Shown: positions 11,701 through 51,464 of the stretch, piece after piece
Layout: each line of letters opens with the position of its first letter
How positions within the stretch are numbered: the first letter of the stretch is position 1
NCBI RefSeq assembly: GCF_040054535.1
Contig: NC_090785.1
Location: 10,144,501-10,208,500, forward strand
Source: Antennarius striatus
Lineage: Eukaryota; Chordata; Actinopteri; Lophiiformes; Antennariidae
Reading direction: 5' to 3'
DNA: 64,000 bases
The notes under the pieces: model-generated
Database searches by the model: none
Seen by the model: only the letters and a program-made list of their open reading frames with translations
What the model was told of the DNA's origin: nothing
Made by a program: the position numbers and the translations under genes

Positions 11701-14700
11701 AAATAAGTGAGATTAAAATTTCTACAGTGAAGGTGAAGGTCCGCTTACCCGTGTACGATCCTCAATGCTGTAGATGTTGAGCTGCATTGGGATATTAAAG
11801 CTGTGGAGGAAGTTTCCCCCAAAAACCAAGGTGTCCTCAGGGGTGTACACAGCATGGATCCATCCTATAACATACAAGACACAAGCATGCTGGAAACATG
11901 AAATGGTAGAGAAAGTAAATGTCATTGTGTGTCTTACGTATCTGTAAGCATCACTGACATTACATGAACAAACCTGAGGGGATTATGAAGGTGTTGCCCT
12001 GTTTGAGCTCTATTCTCTGGCAGTCATGACACTTGTCCCCCAAGAATATGTCTCCCTGTTTTCCTGATAAAACCCAGTTCTCATACATTTCCAGGTTCTG
12101 TGGTGTGGGTGGGATCAGCCAAAACACCTACAGAATATTAAAAATGAAGTAATTTTTTCACCACTGATCAAAGTGACCTTAATTCTGACTGCATTACAGA
12201 ACAACTGAAAGGTTTCTCAAGTGAAACACCCAGACTTGCCTTTCCTCCTCGCAGAATGTGATACCAGACCGAAGTGCCTCCGAAGTCAATGTGGAAGTCA
12301 GTGAAGCAGCCCTGCACACTCATGAGACAATACCTGAGAAGAATGAATGATGCTGGATTTTAGGTAGACTCAGGCATTCTGAGACAAAAAATTAAATTTG
12401 ATTAACTGCTTTATCACAATAGTGTCTTGCATATACCAATTGAAATGTTTGAAAACTCACTTCTGTACTTTAGGATAATGCATGTCTATGATGGCATTAG
12501 TGGAGTCTCTCTGTCTCTCTTTGAGATGGCGGGGCCACATGTTGTCCACCCAGTCAATGAGATCCACCTGGATATTGAGGAACAGAAAATGTATTGTCTG
12601 CACCAAACTCAAGATGATTTTTGAAAACTGATGCCACATCATCTATATAAAGGTATTACTTTAAAATCCTGAAATTTGAAAATGTGTAAAGATTTACTGA
12701 AGCTGGTCGTTTGACGAGATTCTCAAGTCTAGTGTGGCTGAACTCCAGGCTGATGACATTGTAGAGTTTCTCTCTTTCTGATGGTGGTGTCTCATAGTAG
12801 CGTCGCCACTGAGCCATTGACATCTCGATTCCCTTCTGAGTGTTCACGTCCATCACGTCAACAATGCGTCGACTACCTGCAAGAGAATATGAAAAGGGTT
12901 AGAGTGTGGCCTAATTAAAGTGTCTTGAAATCTACTAAATTCTAATTGTACAAAATGTTTCTGATTAAAACACGCAGCAGCATCATGATCAATACCATAT
13001 TAATACTTTAGGTCAAAGCTGATATCAATGTTTATATAAACTGATAGTCATTTCAACATTAATATTTTGGATTTTGGTATTAACTAGTGGACAAATTAAG
13101 AGTGATACGATAATAATAATGGATTAGTTATAAAACTCTGTTCTAGACAGCCAAAGCGCTTCACAACAGTTCCAACATTCATTCACTCCTCATTCATATA
13201 CGGTGATGGTAAACTACATATGCAGACTGATTGAAACGCAGCAGCCAATCTGCGCCAAAGGCCTCTTTGATCTCCACCAGAACAATCACGCACATTCACA
13301 CACCAGTGAGGGATATGAATAATTTATCTTATTATCTACGGTAATTTAAACGTTTATGACCCTACCTATAATGATATTAAACCACCTTCAATCTGTATTA
13401 CCTTTTCCCCCTCTCTAATCAACTGTTTAAAGCACTTTGGTCTCGCGTAAGTCCGAGACTCATAGAACATAGCGCACTTCCGGATGCCATCAGCCAATAG
13501 AATGCGTGTACAGTATCATGTGACTGCCTAACAAAAACCGGCTATAAGGTGAGGTCGCGAGCTTTGATGCGCGAGGGCGCACTTTATTATTTACTCTGAA
13601 AAGGCATAACATAGAAACTTACCCACAAACAGTTTCACATCACTCACACTGAAATCTGGGTCTGGCATTCTGTAAAAGAAAAAGACAAAAGTTTTTTTTC
13701 TCAATGTACAGATTTACACAGGTTCAAATGAATGTTGCTTGCAATACTTTCAGATAGATTTAAGTGGTTCTAATTATAATCTTTGATTAAATTGTAAAAG
13801 AAAGTGACTTACTCTATGCCAAGGCCATCTCTTCTCTCAAAGACAATAGGCTCCCTGAGCCCTTCTCTTTGGATGTATTCAAATGTGAAATCTGCACAAT
13901 ATGCAATCATTTAAAAAAAAGTAACAACAAAACTTGTGTCAATAAACATCAAAACTCCTATCAACTGAGCTGGTAGGTATAAATTTAGTTGACAAAGCTA
14001 CTTTTGTTGCGTGATAAACAAATTGTGAACCAGCAGCAAGCCTTGTTTTTCTACACATGGTACTATGGTACTACGTCGTTGTATTCAGGAACAGTTTCCT
14101 TTAACTTGTAATCTATCTTTCAATTTACTCACTGCAACCACTCACCTTGTCCCTCCATTTGTTTGATTAATTCAGAGGTAAACCTAGAGCATTTCAGCTT
14201 TTCATCCAAGTCAAATGTTCGTTTCCCCTCAATTTCGTCGTCTGAGATCCCATCATCTTGGTAGCGACGCCGCGTACCTGTACGCTGCAAACAAAAGCAA
14301 AACAAATTTTCAATAGATAAATCCATGCTGACCAATGACTAACCAGCTGACCAATTCCCAAATCAGTTCACATGGGAACTGGACAAAACAGTGCTACAAT
14401 AGCAGGGGTTAATCTTCCACACATTGCCCCCCTCTTACCTCCATCCTCCCATTCATCCAGTGCAGAACTGCTTGGTTAGACAGATGGATCAAGCTTAACA
14501 CTCCCTCTCAATAGTCCCCACCCCCATTCTTTTTAACCCAAATGTGTTAATATCTGAACTAGTGCTCTCATTGCAGAACAGCTTAATGCATTTTATATGC
14601 AATTGAAAAAACCCTGAATATAACTGCATTAGAAACCTCTGCCACTATACTTTGGCAAAGTATTAAACCAACAGAAACAATTACTTAAACTAAACTAACA

Positions 14701-15260
14701 AGTAGATCTATTACTATTTGATTATTTGTTCAGGAAGTTTATCTTGCATTCCAAAAGTGATCAGCAATGGGAGTAAAAAACAAAACATGTTACCCATATG
14801 TCTACACATCAGTTTTACTGAGACCACAGGCGTTGCTCATCTTTCTCTTCAGAATAGACTAATTCAAGTTTTGAGTTGATGTCTTTACAACAGGGAAATG
14901 GTACGCATGTGAAACATGGTCACCGTCCATATACACTAATGTCAGACTAGAGAACGAACTTGACTTTTTCTTGAACCCCTAGACAAGTTCATTACCTTTA
15001 ATTGCCTTAATGTGGTGGCAAACACAAAGCCCAATGTACCATTACAGCGTCACAACTAGACCGAAGAGAGGCATTCAAATACAAATACTAGTAGAGATTT
15101 CTTAGTTTGTATTAAACACTAGGGTATCCCATATCATCCATGTAAAAGTGTTGATGGTAGCATTGTAAACACAGCACAGGCGTTCCAGGAAGCTAATGGC
15201 TAACACTTTGGTTAAGTTACTCACCAGGCGTTTGCTGTAGCGTGTATGGGAATCCTCCAT
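5711..15260 (-). CDS. kdm2a: Lysine demethylase 2A (JmjC, CXXC, PHD, F-box, LRR), 22 coding exons, 1300 aa
   Basis: Nuclear Fe(II)/2-oxoglutarate dioxygenase that demethylates H3K36me1/2 at unmethylated CpG islands. Exons: 15225-15260, 14146-14284, 13813-13891, 13623-13669, 12698-12876, 12461-12567, 12240-12333, 11974-12127, 11749-11864, 11088-11214, 10713-10987, 10546-10623, 10070-10330, 9785-9913, 9557-9643, 9090-9314, 8503-8532, 7121-8151, 6664-6827, 6428-6574, 6008-6223 and 5711-5892 (3903 nt, in frame). JmjC iron ligands are H210 and D212 ([15 protein letters not shown]) and H282 (GWIHAVY). The CXXC finger is near 518-564 (KFGGPGR), the PHD near 565-630, the F-box near 1038-1066, and LRRs run to the end ([13 protein letters not shown]). 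Exon 18 encodes a long low-complexity Ser/Glu linker that makes the protein longer than human (1162 aa). One intron is GC-AG. Which teleost duplicate (aa or ab) this is cannot be told. Confidence 0.96.
13140..13320. repeat. Dispersed repeat fragment in kdm2a intron 4
   Basis: The stretch with gcgcttcacaac, cattcattcactcc and cattcacacaccagtg resembles a common teleost interspersed sequence. Its family and exact borders are not established. Confidence 0.35.
13324..13583 (+). repeat. Dispersed repeat, long copy
   Basis: From ttatctacggtaatttaaac to gcgcgagggcgca. A shorter, clearly related copy lies at 27395-27543 in stx3 intron 1. The longer copy has about 110 extra bases in the middle. Confidence 0.7.
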
Positions 15261-15970
15261 AATCTCTAGAAGAACAATCCAGGCATAAGCGTTAAATTGC
15301 TAACACGCTTTGAACTGTTTCGAAGTGATTTTACAGTCGGTTGTTCACACACACGTCCGTCTGTGACAAGAACCGTGTGGGATATCCCCACTAACGTGAC
15401 CCAACAGTGTAGCTTTAGCCATCAAGCTAAAGTTAGCAACACAAAACATTTACGTTGAACTTGAGTCACTATATAAAGTCAAAGACCGAATGGAGAAACT
15501 ACATTTTAGTGGGAATATTATATACCCATATGTCTATATACAAAAGGATATTTACTGACGTTATCGCCTAACATTAAAAAGCTCGTTAATACCTTTCATA
15601 AATCGTCGGCTAGCGCTGTGGCTAACTACCTAGCTGACGTTAGCCTTTATACGGTAGTAGTAAGCGTCTTTATTATTACCTCTGGCTTTTAACTCCTTTT
15701 AGTCGTAGTGGTCAAAGTCGTCTCTCAACTACACTATACCCGGCCTCTCAGTCAAGTTTCTCTTCATGATAGGTGAAATCAGCTGTGTATATTGTTTTGT
15801 TTGTTATTGTGCGATAAAGTTAAGACGAGTCGACGCTTCGAGCCGCCATTTTCAGCTGGTCAGAAAACACAGATACATGCAAACCGAAAAAGAGAGAAGC
15901 TCGTGACCCGCCCCCAGATGCCCCCCACCCTCCGGAGCGTCACCGCAGCGCTGCTCCCATTGGTTGCAGC
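15261..15970 (-). promoter_or_regulatory. kdm2a: kdm2a 5' noncoding region and promoter
   Basis: Coding exon 1 begins 5 nt before the ATG after an AG acceptor, so a noncoding exon lies upstream. At 15842-15853 the minus strand reads GAAAATGGCGGC, a YY1-type site that often sits at transcription starts. A CCAAT box (minus strand) lies near 15958. Words of the type GCTAGC, AGCTGACGTTAGC and GCTAAC cluster at 15415-15445 and 15600-15650. Confidence 0.55.
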
Positions 15971-16762
15971 CGGTGCTCTTTAAACATGATTAGACTATGT
16001 TAACATAAAGGTGCATGTGTTTGTTTTCCCAAGGCGGGCGGTGCAAGCGTGCATTTCCTCTTCGGAGCCAGATCCAGTTATGAAATACAGTATAAGGGTT
16101 TTTTTTTTTTATTCCTAAAAGTAACATCCACGTATTAATTACATTTCAAGATTTGTTCCTACAAATTTAACAGCTGTATTATTTTTAATAACAGTATCAA
16201 GTGCAATGAAGTATGCGTTGTTTTTCGTGCACTACATTACATGTTATCTTGCTGTGCAATAGTGAACACCGCTCTTTCTATTTAATTTAAGTAATTAAGT
16301 TTTTTAGTTCAAAAAGTACTTCATTTCAAAAAACGAACGTAAATTGTATTTACTTTTCCAGATATAACTTTTATCTTGTCCTATTGTATCAACACTCTCC
16401 AGTATCTGCCTTTCGTGGATCAATGCCGTCATATAACCATTCACGATAACCTGCTAAACACTAAGTGAAAAACGAACGTACCCTAATGTAGACCCCGCCC
16501 CGTTGGGTGTTGATGAGCGGAGCTTGTCCGTGGGTTGGAAAAAAACGGCGAGATGGGGGATGAAACGAGGTCACGGAAGCTTCCCTACTGAGATGTTAGT
16601 TTTCCCGTATCGCCATTAATTTCCGTGGTTTTTACACGTAGTGAGACAAACAGCACTACTGATACGTGGAGGATGGAAAGTGTTCGGCAGTGCACGCCCA
16701 GGCAGAATGATTCTCTCTAGATTGTTGAACCCCCGACACGAGAAGCGAATTATAGAAGTATG
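15971..16762. other. Intergenic gap between the kdm2a promoter and the 3' end of stx3
   Basis: No gene is recognised. A GC box (ccccgccccg, near 16493) is followed by a moderately GC-rich stretch to 16700 that could be a promoter or first exon, but I see no coding continuation. Confidence 0.4.
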
Positions 16763-17401
16763 TTTATTACATAAGAGGTCTTAGTGGGTTGACACAGCCA
16801 GTGCACGACAAAAGACAATCAGCAAAAGCATTTCAGCAGCACACACATCGAACAAGACTCGCACAAAATATAGGTAAATTATAAGAATTGACCTAAAAAA
16901 AAAAAAAAAAAACACTAATCGACTTTTTTGCTTTGCAGAATCGTAGCAAAATTATGCCTATTCTTAAAATGAATTTAACAGCATATAAATTAAAATAAAA
17001 GGAGAATTACTGCATAGTATTTTCTATAAATGTTGTGCCCCGTAATGACCACCAGGAGGCGGAATACTATAGGCTGAAAGAAAATCTACACATTTAATAC
17101 ACATTTTCAAACACTTCATACAGCAAGAAATTAATGTAAACTAAAATGATTAATAGGGTAAGAGCATAGGATGTCTAGTTAAGATGATATATTTGCCAAA
17201 TAGTTTAAGACATTTTAAAGTGGATTCAAAGAAAAATTAAGATAAAATATGGGGAGCACCTCAGGATATTTTTGTGAAACCCTTCCCTACAAGTACTAGA
17301 CAATGACTAAAAATTGAAATTAATACAAACACAAAATGTGAAACAACAGATGTCATAGTGTTGAAGGCAGATACAATTCTTTTTAAGTTGTATAAAGTGT
17401 T
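16763..17401 (-). other. stx3: stx3 (B-type) 3' UTR and polyadenylation signal
   Basis: A minus-strand AATAAA at 16763-16768 lies about 640 bp past the B-type stop codon. No ORF of note lies between. Confidence 0.5.
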
Positions 17402-30618
<13,217 letters not shown>

Positions 30619-30999
30619 CTTTGAGATGATAAATTTCAGACCTTTAAACAAAACGAATAAAAACTAATTTGTGTGAAATTGCCAAAAAAAAAAAGAAGGA
30701 AAAAAGTCCAGGTCTCTTTCGTCCTCAACCAGCTGGCAAGCTAGCTGTCCGACTCGAACTACTCCTGTCCGCCAATAAGGAGAACTAAACTCCCCCGAAG
30801 TCTTGGCACCTTAGTCCGAGGAAACTATTTTTTTTTCTTTGAAAAGATGGCCTTTCCGTCGATTTCCATACAATATGGCTGCTGGGTTTAAAACCAGTGT
30901 TTTTTCTTTGCTAAATCTCCAGTCGGGGGATTAAGACAACAGTTGCGTAGAGCCGTATAATCTGGATCTCCGCTGGCCACCAGTAATCATCCTAAAACG

Positions 31000-31956
31000 C
31001 ACTTTTCTGACCGGAGCATGCGCAAACGAATTTCTCTCCACAGAGATGAAGCCACGCCTCAAACCACCTGCAGTAATGATGCATTCAGGTCTGCTAGGAA
31101 TAATAAGCTCTATAACAATTTAGATGAAACCAAACGCCGAACAGGATGATGGAAGCGGTTTGACACAAAAATGTCTTCTGTAACTGTAGCAGACCTTTTG
31201 AAACATATTTAATGTATAACAATGTAGGAATACAGGACCTGTGTAACAGCTGCCAATTAGAAGCCCGGATAAAAATGTTAAGGGGCCGTTGTCTTTACTC
31301 GGTCAATTGTTTCAATATCTAGGTAACCTGTTCTGTGGGCTAATCCCGTCTGAGAACAGCGTAAGGTTTAATTAATAGCGTTATAATAGGACATGCCACT
31401 GTCAGGGGTGCTGTTCTGACTAAAAAGCGAAAATACACCTCTTAGTCTCTTAAATACCAATGTATTTATCATGAGTCCCAGTAAAGCTAAATGACGCAAT
31501 TTGTGACCGAATTCTTTCGGTCGTTCTGCATCTAGTTTTATCGGTAACTTGAACGTCATAATAAAAAATTAAAGTCTACAAACGCCGATGTACTATTACG
31601 TAATCCATCAGCGTTCACCATCTTCAGTAAAATACGACTGACACCTAGTGTTCATCGCATACCACTACCGACATACTGTTTTAAGGACTACACTATCACG
31701 AAAGCTCCATCCTTCCACCTTATATCATGGCGGGACAGATGCTCCGGACACCCACATGTGAATCTCCATCTGTTCAAACCTGGGTCCATTGGTGCACAAC
31801 TGAACACAAATGGCTGCATTACTACATGACAAAAGGCCAAACTAAACTTACTGACTGATGTGAACACTCACCAAACTGTCAGATACTTTAATGACTGGAT
31901 TAATAACGTTTCATTGAATTTGAGACAACAAAATATGAAAAAAAACTAGTCAAGAC
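31000..31956. other. Intergenic gap between the stx3 promoter and the ran 3' UTR
   Basis: No gene seen. The stx3 start is expected right of 30618 in the GC-richer stretch up to about 31050. Confidence 0.5.
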
Positions 31957-31991
31957 TTTATTCTGAGAACGTTTTTATTCAAATTTTTATT
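31957..31991 (-). terminator. ran: ran polyadenylation signal cluster
   Basis: Three minus-strand AATAAA words at 31957-31962, 31974-31979 and 31986-31991 lie about 270-300 bp past the ran stop codon. Confidence 0.65.
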
Positions 31992-32255
31992 CCCCTTAGT
32001 GTGTCCAATACACCATACAACAGCATTATGTGGGCTGGGTAAGTGCAGTGGAGAGTGCTCAATGATGAAAATTAGCATGTTACCATGCCGACAGCAACAC
32101 TAGGGTGGGTGTGTTTTTAACAGTGACATTAGAACCACAACTTTTTCACAAAGTTTTTAAATTTTAAAACAAAAAGAAAAATCTGAGGGGATATTACAGT
32201 AAGGGGCGCAAAACAACTTCCTGTCCACAGTCGGGGTCTTCGGGGAACAAACAGG

Positions 32256-35041
<2,786 letters not shown>

Positions 35042-35812
35042 TTGGTCTGTGTGAGTTCCGTGCTATCTAAATAAAACAAGGCAGGGTAATTAGCACAAGT
35101 TCAATCACCCCCTGTTTAAGTTAGGCAGACATTAAGCTAGCAGCGTTAGCAACCTTTCCCCCCCCCTGATTTCACGTTGTAAGGCTTTCCCAACATCAAC
35201 GCTGCATTCACCAACAAATACGGTGAAATCATCTCGTATTTAAAAAAAAAACAAAAACAGAAATACATCAATAAACCCCGACTTCAGAAAGGAAAGACGG
35301 CAAAAAGGCCTTTGAAAATTAAAGTGAGGTACTGCTAGCTGCTAACAGGCTAATATCGTATGCGCCAGAAGCCGCGCGACCGCACTTTTTCTTGTTCGAC
35401 TGGAACATTCTGGCTGCTAACACATTTGTCCGGTTCCATGTAGCAGCGGGTGGCTAACAAGCATAAAGAGAATCACACACAGGAAACGTCTGTTATTTAA
35501 AAGCTTGTGTTAACAATATTAAATACGCATATCGAGAAATTAAGAGCGGGTAGCAGGAACAAAGCAGTAAATTAAGGGTGCTTTTGCTTTGCTAGCCCCC
35601 TAAGCTAATATGGCACGGAAGCCATTCTCTACGTGAGCTAACGGTTAAGTTAAGAAATCAATGGCCTAGTCTTACAGCGAACCCCTCCACACGAGCAAAA
35701 CTACATCACCCCCACTTCATACCTTCCAGATCCAAATAGGTTTTCGACTTACTTTCCAAACAAATGCAAAGTCGAAGGTTGGTCTACAATAAGATATGAG
35801 CATACAACTCAC

Positions 35813-35930
35813 CGGTGTCGTCCCGAAAAGAGAAAAGAAGTAAATGGCTGCGTTCGCGGGAGATTCAGCGTGGACTATGAGTCAGTTTCCGCCCAGATCA
35901 CGTGACAGCGCAGCGGTTAAAAGATCTTAC
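35813..35930 (-). promoter_or_regulatory. ran: ran noncoding exon 1 and promoter
   Basis: The minus strand has a strong donor (ACACCG then GTGAGT) at 35813, which would join the acceptor at 35066. Upstream are an AP-1-like TGAGTCA at 35878-35884 and a palindromic E-box CACGTG at 35899-35904, a MYC/USF type of site. No TATA box is seen. Confidence 0.55.
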
Positions 35931-36010
35931 GGTTTGAATGCGCCACAGAACGCAGGCCGTGATTCAGCATATCCCGTATACTGTATACCTGTGCAGGTAT
36001 TTACATCAAA

Positions 36011-36056
36011 GAAACAAAGCGTCTTCAAAGGAACTTTCTTGAAGACGCTTTGTTTC
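36011..36056. repeat. Perfect inverted repeat, 18-bp arms, 10-bp loop
   Basis: GAAACAAAGCGTCTTCAA at 36011-36028 is exactly complementary to 36039-36056. It lies in the gap between the ran promoter and the ndufs8 3' end. Confidence 0.97.
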
Positions 36057-36347
36057 AGTGGATTGAAATATGCTTGGATAACCATGACCTGGATAATTGA
36101 GAACCTACACAGATTTTCACGGAAATATAGCGAATCATTACATTTAGAGAGGGATGTACTTTTTTTTTTTTTTTTTTACCTTTTCTCTTTTAGTTTATGA
36201 TTGATGATTCATAATTAAGTATGAACTCAGAACTAACAGGAAAACTCAATGTCTTAAATAATTTCAACATTACCATCAGCATTACAATAAATGGTCAATG
36301 TCAATTAACCATCTTTACAACACAAGTAATTTGATTTGTGCCTTTTT

Positions 36348-36353
36348 TTTATT
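36348..36353 (-). terminator. ndufs8: ndufs8 polyadenylation signal
   Basis: Minus-strand AATAAA 130 bp past the ndufs8 stop codon. The intervening DNA is AT-rich with no ORF. Confidence 0.6.
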
Positions 36354-36482
36354 GACAACATAATTTAATTAATTGGTCACATGTATGTAACTGACTGCTA
36401 AATCTTTTTTTTTAATCCTTTGGGTGATATGATATTATTCGAGAAACATCTTTGCAGGAAGCTTGCTGATACAACAGGAAGC

Positions 36483-38226
<1,744 letters not shown>

Positions 38227-38957
38227 CTGAGCAAAGAAGTAGATGGAACGCATACTGAAACAGTTACAGTGTCGATACCGAAAAACTCATGAATAAATCG
38301 TGAGACCCAAACCCCTTCTGTGACGTCAGAAGTCACGGCATTCATGACATGACAGCAGAATGGGTCGCAAACACTCTTAACACTTTCGACACTGACGCAT
38401 TAAGGGGTTCGCAAACCATCAGTCAAACGAAATGAAAGGTACAGATGTCTAAATAAAAACGAAAATAAAAACAGACATAGGGAGGTAATATCTAAATATC
38501 TAAACCTAAAAGAATCACATATAACTTATTTAGCTCGCCTAACTGTAGAAGTGTTAATAACACGCAATTAACACGCTGCCTAGTTTATCTCATTTACTCT
38601 TAAAAAATACAAAAAGAAATAAGTTCGTACAATGAATCTTGAACGCCCCACTGCACGTACAATGCTGTTATCAAACCACTTACATCACAGAGCAGTTTCC
38701 TTATGGATAATTATATGGTAACATATCTATTTGTCCAGGCGACACATCTTTGTACAATTTAAATGTGTCTCCAGCCGCATGTCTACTCTATGTAATCCCG
38801 TTACTCCTGAATTTAACTGTCAGCAATTCAATTTAGAAAAAATCAACATGATATGAGTAATAGGTCGGTTTACTCTAAAATTTCCTTTATCTCTAAATCT
38901 AAAGTCTTCAACAGCAAAAAGTTACTATGATTATATTATTACTGTAAACTAGACTCA

Positions 38958-39280
38958 CCCTGGTCACAAAGCTGATGACCAAAAACTGCGTTATTATGTA
39001 TATGTTGCGTTCAAAGACTGCTCGTAGTTTACCAATCTCCGTACGTACCAATCTCCGTACACGGTATTGTACTATTTAGCACAGTAAGGAAATGCAGCAT
39101 GCCTGTTGCATGGACCCAATGAAGCGATTTTTATTGGACGATCACATTTTAGGGATTTCGTGTTTGATGAATACATTTCAACATTTCATACCTGCCCGCC
39201 ACCATCGCTTATGCTTGCTCTGTATCTGTTAAGGGCTTTGAAATGTCTTCAGATATAATTAAGCGCTATATAAATAAAAC

Positions 39281-39318
<38 letters not shown>

Positions 39319-39520
39319 TCATATTGACGATAGTTTCTTAAATGTAGGTTAGTTATTTGGCGTGATGCATTAATGATTCTGAGAGAGTGAGGCAGAGAGA
39401 GAGAGACAAAGAGGGGGAGCAAGTAAGTGTGAGAGAGGGAGGAAGTTTGTCTTCCTCTGTCATCAGTAGAAGAATGCACGACTTTCAGAGCAATAATCAC
39501 GGAAATACGAAAGGTAAAAT
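38958..39520. promoter_or_regulatory. Divergent promoter region of ndufs8 and tbc1d10c
   Basis: On the minus strand a donor-like GTGAGTC at about 38957 suggests a noncoding ndufs8 exon 1. On the plus strand AAAG then GTAAAA at 39513 suggests a noncoding tbc1d10c exon 1. Between them are a 15-bp direct repeat carrying CCAAT (39030-39044 and 39046-39060), another CCAAT on the minus strand near 39135, a TTGA microsatellite (39283-39318), and opposed ETS cores (AGGAAG and CTTCCT, 39440-39456). Confidence 0.5.
39225..39320 (+). repeat. Retroposon-type 3' tail with a TTGA microsatellite
   Basis: The string gcgctatataaataaaac followed by about nine TTGA units is a common 3' end of teleost non-LTR elements. 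No body of the element is recognised. Confidence 0.5.
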
Positions 39521-40140
39521 CTTTCCAAACACTATTTTAAGAAGGTTAGTAGCTCGTAGGTATCATTAACTTTAATTGCACTGAAGACTTAATGTATGAA
39601 CAATTTTGACCGTGCTTCAACGCATGGGCTTTGTATACTACTAGTTGAACTGTAAGTATCTGAATGTAATCCGAGTAATATTTTAAGAGTTCCAGATCGA
39701 TGTTTTTATGAGGGCACCATATATGTTGAAAGTTACATTCGGGTCTTAGAACAACATACAGAACATCCCTGTTCAGTCTAACAAGACACTGTCTTGCCAC
39801 ATCGTGCATACATTACAGTGGTATTATATGACTAGCACAGATGAGGAGCTAGAATGGTTTCTTGTAATCCAATCCCCCTTGAAAATGTATGAAAATATGA
39901 TAACAGACTCCCCAGACTTGATGCCATACAAGCATAAGTGAAACAGAATTCAACTCTTAGAACTCGAACAATTAAGGGTTCTCTGTTTAGTCTCTGAGCG
40001 TTATGAACAGCAAAAATGATTGAACACCTTGATAAATGTTATAGAGATCAAATTCACCTTCACCATGTATTATGAATTAATTTATATGACAGACGATGTT
40101 GTCACATGTTGAATGATGAGGCCCTTTTTCTTTCTTTAAG

Positions 40141-50958
<10,818 letters not shown>

Positions 50959-51119
50959 CAAAAACAAATCTTCTGATTCTCGGAGGAATGAGGAGTTGTT
51001 GTACTTCACACTTTATCCCGGTCATGAATTGTTTTCCTGCTGGTTTAACCTCATTGTTGTCAAATGCTGAACTGTTAAGAATGTAAATAAGTAATGTTTC
51101 CAGACCTTTAACAGATATG

Positions 51120-51125
51120 TTTATT
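51120..51125 (-). terminator. rad9a: rad9a polyadenylation signal
   Basis: Minus-strand AATAAA 340 bp past the rad9a stop codon. It lies beyond the tbc1d10c signals, so the two 3' UTRs would overlap. Confidence 0.55.
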
Positions 51126-51240
51126 TTATATTGAGGAGCTATTCTGTCGCAGCTTGATCACAGAATGAAAAGGATAAACAGGGAGAGTTTCATGTCTGTT
51201 TTACATAATTTCAAGTCCACCTTTCACATTATAGTGCAAT

Positions 51241-51304
51241 AATAAACCAATGCTGTTCTGTACTGTACATTGCCTTTGCATATTTTTCTCCCTTGTCAAA
51301 ATAA
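51241..51304 (+). terminator. tbc1d10c: tbc1d10c polyadenylation signals
   Basis: Plus-strand AATAAA at 51241-51246 and 51299-51304, about 280-340 bp after the tbc1d10c stop codon. Confidence 0.6.
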
Positions 51305-51464
51305 AACCCTGTACAACACAAATGCAAATCATAAAGTTGAAAGAAAATGACTGCAGAAAATAAGGATACAGGATTTACATCTCTGCAGTGCTACATGTGC
51401 TTATGTGTAAATAATACACAAATATGCAAGTCAGTCCATGTCTTTCGTCTGCATCAGTCCATTA

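Noticed and set aside
16480-16760. GC-richer stretch that could be a separate promoter and first exon
   Set aside because: No coding continuation is found on either strand; it is left as intergenic.
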